Position numbers and translations under genes: made by a program. 64,000 nucleotides of DNA from Vibrio variabilis. Lineage in GTDB: Bacteria > Pseudomonadota > Gammaproteobacteria > Enterobacterales > Vibrionaceae. Shown piece by piece: positions 57,344 to 64,000 of the stretch (position 1 is the first letter of the stretch; each line of letters begins with the position of its first letter). The notes under the pieces were generated by a model. It saw nothing but the letters and a program-made list of their open reading frames with translations. It was not told the DNA's origin and did no database searches. The stretch covers positions 1 through 64,000 of the forward strand of contig NZ_JYJK01000061.1 in assembly GCF_003263785.1 (NCBI RefSeq). The letters are read 5' to 3'.

Positions 57344-59176
57344 TTAGCGTGTCAGCAGCAGAGAGCCCTCTGCTGCGATAGTGATGTCTAACACACCATC
57401 AAGTGAATCAGATGTGCTGCCCGTTAGTGCACATTCAAAACTGGCACTCTCAAGCCCTAGTTTCCAAACCGGCAGCGAAAGCTGCACAGAGCCTGCCCCA
57501 AGGTTAAAGCCACTAATCACCACTTCATCCTCTAGTTGACGTGCGAACACCAAACTAAACTCATCAACGTGAAGCGGGACAAAACTGCCGCGCTGCAACG
57601 CTTTTGAAGCTTTACGAAGCGAAATCAATTGCTTGCAATACGGGAGCCAGTGACTTGTCTCAACTCGCTCCCATGGGAAGCAGCGACGATTATCGGGATC
57701 ATGTGTCCCCTCAAGCCCTACTTCCACACCGTAGTACAAACACGGTGTGCCAACGTAGGTCATGAGAAGCTGTAAGGCGATAGCAAGACGATTCTCATTG
57801 CAAGCCAACGTGGTGAGAAAACGTTCCGTATCATGGCTATCAAGCTGGTTTAATTGCGATAATTGATTACTCCAAGGCACTTTTGCACTGGCCTCTTGAA
57901 GCCAGCTTAAAAACTCGTGGCAGTCGATGTTGATAGGATCAAACGCAATGTCTTTGCCCGCGAGAAGCGCGCGCAGAGGATGAGCAAAACCATAGTAGTT
58001 CATGGCGCCATCTTCTTGGTCGCCCTGTAGCCACTGGGTTGCTTCAAAGAAGTGCTCGCCCAGCATGTAGGAGTCAGGATTCACCGACTTCATCGACTCA
58101 CGAAACGCTCTAACATAATGAGCATTATTTGCCGCGCCTTCACCTTCCCCAAGCATATGAATCACGTCAAAACGCCACCCGTCTATGTTGTAGGGTGGTT
58201 TCAACCAATGTTTGATCACTGAGTCTTCGCTTCGATAGATATGATCGCGCACTTCTTCATTGTGGAAGTTTAGAACCGGTAGCGTATCGATGCCCTTCCA
58301 ACCCACATACTGTTTGGAGTCGTCATTAAAGAAGTAGTAGTCGCGGTAGGGACTGTCTGCTGAGGTGTAAGCACCGTTACTCTCTTCTAACACGTCAAAC
58401 CATGGATGAGCGACAGAGGTGTGATTGAGTACTGCATCCAGCACCACTTTCATGCCTCTTTGATGCAAGTTGTCTGCAAGTTCGGCAAATTGTTGATTGG
58501 TACCAAACTTAGGATCGATGGAATAGTAGTCCACCGTGTCGTACTTGTGGTTACTGTATGAGGTAAATATCGGATTAAGGTATAAAGTGGTGATCCCAAG
58601 CTCTTGCAGATAATCCAACTTAGACTCGATACCCGCTAGGTCGCCACCATAAAACTCAACCGCACCCGAGTTGCCATGATTGCCGACTGGCTCACCCCAC
58701 TGTTTCTTTACAGACTCACGATTGCGATTAGGGTATTGATACTCGCCAGTCTCGACGCCAATACTCGGGTCACCATTGCAAAAGCGATCCGGAAAAATCT
58801 GGTAGAACACTTGCTCTGCGACCCAGCTTGGTGGCTGGTCTGCGCGGTTATATTTGAAGTGGTACTCTCGCCCCGGCATGCGGCTGTGCGTACCACGCGC
58901 ATCAAGCCAATATTGACCAGTCGCAGTCAGCGCCTTGAACACATAGTAAGTCACGTCTTTATCGGCACTCAGTGGCAGTGCTGCTTGCCAAATGTCTAAC
59001 TGACCTTTGGTACCCACCTTAGTCAGCTCGACTAGATATTCTTCATTGTCCGGCTCATGACGAAGCTTAATTGACTCAAATTTATCTTGCTCAGCAAATA
59101 GACGAATAGTGAGTTGATCACCTTCTCGCACTAACCCATCTTGGGTTTGCGGATGATATAGAAATGGCTGGTCCAT
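57344..59176 (-). CDS. malZ: Maltodextrin glucosidase (GH13, MalZ type)
   Basis: 610 residues from ATG 59176 (MDQPFLYHPQTQDGLVREGD); a longer reading from 59266 adds 30 residues of no known type. The N-terminal beta-sandwich is followed by the GH13 barrel with VLDAVLNHTS, nucleophile Asp in DGWRFDVIHML, acid/base Glu in MLGEHFFEA, and LDSHDTERF. It releases glucose from the reducing end of maltodextrins in the cytoplasm. No other mal genes are nearby. Confidence 0.92.
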   Translation of the reverse strand: MDQPFLYHPQTQDGLVREGDQLTIRLFAEQDKFESIKLRHEPDNEEYLVELTKVGTKGQLDIWQAALPLSADKDVTYYVFKALTATGQYWLDARGTHSRMPGREYHFKYNRADQPPSWVAEQVFYQIFPDRFCNGDPSIGVETGEYQYPNRNRESVKKQWGEPVGNHGNSGAVEFYGGDLAGIESKLDYLQELGITTLYLNPIFTSYSNHKYDTVDYYSIDPKFGTNQQFAELADNLHQRGMKVVLDAVLNHTSVAHPWFDVLEESNGAYTSADSPYRDYYFFNDDSKQYVGWKGIDTLPVLNFHNEEVRDHIYRSEDSVIKHWLKPPYNIDGWRFDVIHMLGEGEGAANNAHYVRAFRESMKSVNPDSYMLGEHFFEATQWLQGDQEDGAMNYYGFAHPLRALLAGKDIAFDPINIDCHEFLSWLQEASAKVPWSNQLSQLNQLDSHDTERFLTTLACNENRLAIALQLLMTYVGTPCLYYGVEVGLEGTHDPDNRRCFPWERVETSHWLPYCKQLISLRKASKALQRGSFVPLHVDEFSLVFARQLEDEVVISGFNLGAGSVQLSLPVWKLGLESASFECALTGSTSDSLDGVLDITIAAEGSLLLTR

Positions 59177-59238
59177 TATGATTCTTCTGTTATAGGGAAC
59201 GAGGTAGGATAATTGTAGAAGAATCAGCGACAGAAAAA

Positions 59239-59263
59239 ATCCCCCTTCAAATTGAAGAGGGAT
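59239..59263 (-). terminator. Terminator of the ABC operon
   Basis: An imperfect 11-12-bp stem ATCCCTCTTCAAT / TTGAAGGGGGAT (minus strand) followed by TTTTTTC, 50 bases after the ATPase stop codon. Confidence 0.75.
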
Positions 59264-59313
59264 CACAGATTGTAGGCTTAGCTCGGGAGGCTGAGGCCTT
59301 TAAATAGAGATGA

Positions 59314-60107
59314 TTAGCTGAGCAACAAACTGTCGTCAGCGAGCTCTTCACCACGTACTTTGGAGAACATTTCCAGTAAGTCTGGCACTTGCATATTGGC
59401 ACGCTGCTCGCCTTCTACATCAAGGACAATTTCGCCTTGGTGCAGCATCACAGTTCGATCGCCACAAGCCAGTGCATCTTTCATTGAGTGCGTTACCATC
59501 ATGACCGTGAGATTAAACTCTTGAATTACCTTTTTGGTGAGATCGATAACGAACGCCGCCATGCGTGGATCGAGTGCCGCCGTGTGCTCATCCAGTAACA
59601 GCAGTTTACTGTCTGACAGTGTCGCCATCACCAAGCTCACCGCCTGACGCTGACCACCAGATAACAAACCAATGTTGTCCCCTAACCTGTCTTCAAGTCC
59701 AAGTCCTAGAATGCTGATGCGCTCTTGGAACAGCTTGCGACGTTTACTCGACAGCGACAAGCTCCAGCCGCGCTTTTTACCACGCATGTAGGCCAGTGCC
59801 ATGTTCTCTTCGATAGAGAGATCGCCACAAGTACCTGCTAAAGGATCTTGGAACACGCGTGCACATTGGTTGGCACGTTGATCGACAGTTTGGCGAGTCA
59901 CGTCCATATCGTCGATTAAAACACGTCCACCGACCATTGGCGTTTCACCGGTGACCGCACCTAACAAGGTGGATTTACCGGCACCGTTAGAGCAATCACC
60001 GTCAAAAACTGGTGCTCAGGTACCTCTAGGTTCACCCCTTTCAGTGCACGATTTTCCAAAATCGTCCCCGGATTAAAGGTGACTTGAATATCTTCTAATC
60101 GAATCAT
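59314..60107 (-). CDS. ABC transporter ATP-binding protein, frameshifted in Walker A
   Basis: 264 residues from ATG 60107 (MIRLEDIQVTFNPGTILENR). The frame breaks at about 59993 inside the P-loop; one G added gives VIGSNGAGKSTLLGAVTGE. Q-loop in ARVFQDPLAGTCGDLSIEEN, signature LLSGGQRQAVSL, Walker B LLLLDEHTAALDP, and H-loop VTHSMKDAL. Energises the linked importer. Its ATG overlaps the permease stop (ATGA). Confidence 0.92.
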
Positions 60108-61043
60108 GCTGCATTCCCCGTGTTGCCTGATTGAGAGACCGCTTTACTCATAGCAGGCTTAACGACCTTTTTTGCTTTGAGGTTTCCTTTTATCTTCGGC
60201 GCAATCAGCGCGGCTGCCACTAGTACCGCAGTGACCAAGTTTAGGTCCGACGCTTGCAAGCCAAACATGCCCGTACTCAAGGCAAAGGCGACGGCCAAAC
60301 GATACAGAACAGAGCCGACAATGACCGCTGTGACCGCCACCCAAATCTTGCGACCCGGAATCAACGTTTGACCTAAAATGACGGCAGCCAGACCCACAAC
60401 AATCGTACCCACACCGGATGTCACATCCGCGAAGCTGTTGGTTTGTGCGAAAAGTGCACCCGCAAAACCGACAAAGCCGTTTGATAATGCCAAGCAAAAG
60501 TAGGTATAGAACGAAGTACTTGCCCCTTGCGCTTTGACCATACGTGCATTTACGCCAGTGGCACGAAGACCCAAACCAAAGTCGCTGTTCAGCAGTCGAA
60601 CGACAAACCAAGCTGAAATCAGCACCAACACGCCAACCACCAGCGGGCGAACATACATTGCATCCCCATCATTTCGAACGGAGTCAGAATGGTGTCTTCG
60701 CCAAGCAAGGCCATGTTTGGTCGACCCATGATACGAATGTTGATCGAGAATGCCGCAATCATTGTGAGGATAGACGCAAGCAAGTGAAGAATACCGCAGC
60801 GCACCGCAAGAAAGGCGGTCACCCAGCCCGTTGCAGCTCCGGCAATAATCGCCATTCCTGTTGCTACCCAAGGATTAATACCAGCAACAATCGCGGTAGC
60901 CGCCACCGCAGCCCCATAGGAAAGCTGCCGTCAACACTCAGATCAGGAAAGTCGAGAACGCGAAAAGTAAGATAGACACCCAGGGCAACCAGTCCATAAA
61001 TGAGACCAATTTCAAGGGCTCCAAAAAATGCAAAAGCAGACAT
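60104..61043 (-). CDS. ABC transporter permease, two frameshifts
   Basis: 313 residues from ATG 61043 (MSAFAFFGALEIGLIYGLVA). It is a branched-chain-type permease with about nine helices, including FRVLDFPDLSVDGSFPMG, GATGWVTAFLAVRCGILHLL, GRPNMALLGEDTILTPFE and GKIWVAVTAVIVGSVLYRLA-like segments. It breaks twice in four-G runs (near 60917, giving PMGAAVAATAIVAG, and near 60664, giving EMMGDAMYVRPLVVG); one G repairs each. The binding-protein family and fold match TrpXYZ-like importers, whose substrate in Vibrio is not established. Confidence 0.9.
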
Positions 61044-61099
61044 AACTACTCCACTGCTGTTTAACAAGTGCTGTTTAAGAAAAGAAGACTTAATAAAAA

Positions 61100-61123
61100 A
61101 GCTGGATCCGAAGATCCAGCTTC
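61100..61123 (-). terminator. Intercistronic terminator/attenuator between binding protein and permease
   Basis: A perfect 10-bp stem AAGCTGGATC / GATCCAGCTT with a TTCG tetraloop on the minus strand, followed by TTTTATT. It lies 16 bases after the binding-protein stop and 57 before the permease ATG, so much transcription should stop here and keep the binding protein in excess. Confidence 0.85.
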
Positions 61124-61138
61124 ATCGCAATGCAAGAC

Positions 61139-62104
61139 TTACTTAACGCTTGTTGCGCGATCCATCACTGTTTGAGGGATAGTCAAACCCAATTTTTTCG
61201 CAGCCGTTGCGTTGATCACCAAATCAGAACCTTTTGCCACTTTCACATCAATTTTGCCTGGTTCCGTACCTTCAAGAATCTGCGCTACGTAATCCGCTGT
61301 TTGTACACCGATTTGGTAGTAATCGAAACCAAGGCTCGCTACCGCGCCACGTTCAACATACGACGTTGCCGCACCGAACACAGGTGTCTTGGCTTGGTTA
61401 GCTGAGACAATCATACCTTCGATGGCACTCGCTACCGTGTTGTCGATAAGTGCGTAAATGATGTCGGATTTCGCTGAAATAGCTTGAGTCGCGGTTTGTA
61501 CATCGGCACTTTTAAGCGCTGTTGCTTCCACTAGCTCAATACCACGCTTGTCTGTGCTCTCTTTTAGCAGCTTCATTAGGCTCACTGCGTTCGCTTCGCC
61601 TGGGTTGTAAACCACACCAATGCTCTTCACATTTGGCATGATCTCTTGGATAAGCTCGACGTGCTGATCGACAGGTGATAGATCCGATAGACCTGTCACG
61701 TTCTTACCTGGCTGTTCAAGCTTTTTTACCAGCTTCGCACCCACAGGATCAGTAACGGCGGTAAACACTACCGGAATGTCGCGTGTCGCTGAAACCAGTG
61801 CTTGAGCTGTTGGTGTCGCGATACCCACTAACACGTCTGGGCGCTCACCCACGTATTGGCGAGCAATTTGCACTGCAATTGCAGGATTGCCTTGCGCAGT
61901 TTTGTAGTCAAACTCGAGGTTTTTACCTTGCTCGTAGCCTTTTTCTTTAAGGCCGTCGACCAAGCCTTGGCGTGTCGCATCGAGCGCAGGGTGCTCAACA
62001 ATTTGCGATACCGCGACTTTTGCTGTTTTTGCCATGATGCTGGCTGAAGACAGCAACGCCACACCGGTTAATGCTGCAGTGACAATGATCTTGCTTGCTT
62101 TCAT
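61139..62104 (-). CDS. ABC transporter substrate-binding protein (PF04392 type)
   Basis: 321 residues from ATG 62104, behind AAGGAG. A cleavable signal peptide (MKASKIIVTAALTGVALLSS, cut near SIMA-KT) precedes a two-lobed periplasmic binding fold: VAVSQIVEHPALDATRQGLV, PVVFTAVTDPVGAKLV, VTGLSDLSPVDQHVEL, FGAATSYVERGAVASLGFDY. This family includes TrpX-type proteins, but many binders have unknown ligands. It opens the operon with its permease and ATPase. Confidence 0.92.
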   Translation of the reverse strand: MKASKIIVTAALTGVALLSSASIMAKTAKVAVSQIVEHPALDATRQGLVDGLKEKGYEQGKNLEFDYKTAQGNPAIAVQIARQYVGERPDVLVGIATPTAQALVSATRDIPVVFTAVTDPVGAKLVKKLEQPGKNVTGLSDLSPVDQHVELIQEIMPNVKSIGVVYNPGEANAVSLMKLLKESTDKRGIELVEATALKSADVQTATQAISAKSDIIYALIDNTVASAIEGMIVSANQAKTPVFGAATSYVERGAVASLGFDYYQIGVQTADYVAQILEGTEPGKIDVKVAKGSDLVINATAAKKLGLTIPQTVMDRATSVK

Positions 62105-62484
62105 CTTAACTCCTTGATTAAGCAACCCTGAATGAGTAGAGACACTCTACTCACTAATGGGGATATAGGTGTATTATTTAATTTACACTTCGTGAATTAT
62201 TTTTTGATTCCCTGCTACTTCTACCAGCAAGACAACCAAATTGAAAGGTATTATTAACATTCGCATTAGATAAACGTGCTATCCATGTGCTTTCGCAACC
62301 AACATTTAAACAAATGCGTACATACAGCGATACATGCGACTAATATTCACTCAAAAATCAGCGTAATCCATTTTTGACAAAAGTGAAGCTTTGTGAGTGC
62401 AATTCTGTGAAAGATGTCTATATTCATACAGATAGCGTAATCGTCAACGAGTTGACTACATCCAATCGCGAGGGAACGTTTAGT
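62105..62484. other. Divergent promoter region
   Basis: 380 AT-rich bases between the ABC operon and the sugar dehydrogenase gene. I see no coding region, clear palindrome or riboswitch. Confidence 0.4.
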
Positions 62485-63577
62485 ATGCGTCTATTACTTC
62501 TTTTACCCCTGTTTTTTCTATTGGCGATGCCTCGACAGCTCGAGAGTTTGAAGGCAGCAAGTTAGAAAAAGTGACGACCGTGAATGGCGTTCCTTGGTCA
62601 ATTCTGACGGTGGGTGACTCAGAGCTGTTAATGACGTTAAGAGAGGGTCAAATGCTGCTCGTCGATACCAAAAGTGGCAAGCAAACATCGATTAGTGGGC
62701 TACCTGCGATTTATGCCTCAGGCCAAGGCGGCCTGATGGACATTCACCCAAGCCCATCTGAAGCTAACGTTTATTACTTCACCTACGCGAAACCTGTCGG
62801 TAAAGGGGGAGCGACCACTCTTGCGAAAGCGACCCTAGATGGCAACAAACTCACAGACTGGCAAGACCTCTTCACCAGTAATGTCTCTGTCACCTCAGGT
62901 CGCCACTTTGGGAGCCGAGTTGCTTTTGATGATAAAGGTTTGGTCTATATGACCATAGGGGATGCAGGTGACAGGGATAATGCTCAGCAGACCGACAATC
63001 ATGCCGGTACCATCGTTCGCTTAAATCAAGATGGATCGATTCCAAAAGACAATCCGTTTGTCGATAACCAAGATTTTGCTCCAGAGATTTACTCCTATGG
63101 TCACCGTAATCCACAAGGTTGGTATTTGACAGCAAACGGGCACAATTATGGACGATAGAGCACGGCCCGAGAGGCGGCGATGAGCTCAATTTAGTCAAAG
63201 CGGGTCTCAACTATGGCTGGCCAATCACCTCCCACGGGAAAGAGTATTGGGGTCCCATCAATGCCGGAGAGGCGCAAGAGAAAGAAGGTATTGAATCACC
63301 GAGCAAAGTTTACATCCCTTCCATTGCACCAGGGTCATTACATTTGTACGAGGGCGAGGAGTTTCCAAGGCTCAATGGCATCTTGCTAATCGGAGCACTG
63401 AAGCTCACTCACATCAACATTCTCGATATCAACGAAGCTGGACAAGTGCTAGAAGAAAGACGCTACTACGAAGAGCTTGGTGAGAGAGTACGCGATATCA
63501 CCACCGATTCAGCAGGCCACGTGTGGTTTAGCACTGATAGTGGTGCGATTTACAAGATTAGTCGCCAGTTCCAATAA
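62485..63577 (+). CDS. PQQ-type periplasmic aldose (glucose/sorbosone) dehydrogenase, two frameshifts
   Basis: About 364 residues. A signal peptide opens at ATG 62485 (MRLLLLLPLFFLLAM). The frame breaks near 62527 (one base missing; repaired to STAREFEGSKLEKVTTVNG). The six-bladed propeller of the GSDH family follows: SGRHFGSRVAFDDKGLVYMT, GDAGDRDNAQ, YSYGHRNPQG. It breaks again near 63119; one A added gives GMVFDSKRAQLWTIEHGPRG, then GDELNLVKAGLNYGWPITS. It oxidises aldoses with bound PQQ in the periplasm, or may be a YliI-like relative. Confidence 0.88.
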
Positions 63578-63680
63578 AAGCGGTCAAATAACAGCAAGGT
63601 TATCGCGAGAGCGGCGACAACATCAAACTAACACTCGCCGCAAAGTTGTTACAATTGCACACCCACCCTTGCTAAAACGA

Positions 63681-63712
63681 ACAAGCCCCGCTCATCATTG
63701 AGCGGGGCTTGT
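63681..63712. terminator. Strong bidirectional terminator
   Basis: A perfect 14-bp stem ACAAGCCCCGCTCA / TGAGCGGGGCTTGT with a TCAT loop, between converging genes. Confidence 0.85.
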
Positions 63713-63735
63713 GTTTGTTTATCAGTCAATTGTTG

Positions 63736-64000
63736 TTAAAACCAGCGATCAAAGTCGCTTCTATCAAGCTGCCTAAAAGCGCGATTCAACGTAATGGCGA
63801 GTTCTTTGTACTTAGGCTTCGCTTTTACTGGTTCCATCGCAGCGCCCGATTCAACAATCTTTTGGTGCAGCTCGCGATACCAAGACGCTAGAGCCGGAGG
63901 CAGTTGCGTGTTGTAACGATTTCCCAACCACCACATCCCCTGCAAAGGCATACTAATCGCGAACAACGCAATCACAATGGCCTGTGGCAGCGCATGAGCA
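63736..64000 (-). CDS. C-terminal part of a hypothetical protein (continues beyond window)
   Basis: 88 codons are open to the window edge on the minus strand, reading [16 protein letters not shown] at the edge. One hydrophobic segment (about [14 protein letters not shown]) is followed by a polar region, [16 protein letters not shown]...[16 protein letters not shown] do not recognise the family from this fragment. Confidence 0.6.
   Translation of the reverse strand, partial: AHALPQAIVIALFAISMPLQGMWWLGNRYNTQLPPALASWYRELHQKIVESGAAMEPVKAKPKYKELAITLNRAFRQLDRSDFDRWF

Overview
The window is chromosomal DNA of a Vibrio-like marine gammaproteobacterium. The evidence is gene content and order: topB, ydjA, sppA and ansA; metG/mrp/udk/asmA; fadR/nhaB/dsbB (FadR has the long 279-residue Vibrio form); an arginine deiminase operon with argR; malZ; and superintegron-type cassettes. 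No rRNA, tRNA or CRISPR array was found. I do not assign a species.

Layout. 1-14.5 kb is backbone: a secreted serine protease (cut by the window edge), a DUF2986 protein, a Nudix/deacetylase-fold pair, an SDR, topB, ydjA, fadH, sppA, ansA, nupC and a low-molecular-weight phosphatase. About 14.5-32.0 kb is an AT-richer mosaic island. It carries a ParA-type ATPase with a RelA/SpoT-type nucleotide synthetase, a decayed IS66 element, a serine resolvase, a tyrosine recombinase with a small partner, a lambda-type xis/int pair, a strongly folded non-coding stretch, and three runs of integron gene cassettes on the minus strand separated by attC-like palindromes. The cassettes encode a HEPN-like protein, a zinc-ribbon membrane protein, an Abi_C-like protein, a putative ADP-ribosyltransferase, a three-helix membrane protein, a DUF2971-like protein and a Phd-type antitoxin with a broken toxin. 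No integron integrase lies in the window. The 5' end of the phosphatase gene and the DNA upstream of it recur, slightly diverged, at 31 kb, so the island is bracketed by direct repeats. 32-64 kb is backbone again: a DUF1501/DUF1800 pair, GST, an ArcD-like transporter plus arcA-arcC-argF-argR, cobO/btuR, asmA, udk, mrp, metG, a tandem pair of unknown paralogues, fadR, nhaB, dsbB, a SEC-C protein, dusC, malZ, an ABC importer and a periplasmic sugar dehydrogenase.

Sequence quality. About 24 one-base frameshifts interrupt otherwise well-conserved genes, including essential metG. Most are a missing base in a short G/C run. Restoring one base joins the two halves exactly, so they are probably sequencing or assembly errors. 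I annotate these genes as single interrupted CDSs. The parE/relE-like toxin also has a true nonsense codon and the IS66 tnpB copy is truncated, so those two look genuinely decayed.

How the genes work together. The 36-42 kb block imports arginine and degrades it to ornithine, ATP, CO2 and ammonia. The 59-62 kb block is a three-gene importer with an intercistronic terminator that should favour the binding protein. The island resembles a defence or accessory-gene collection assembled by several recombination systems.
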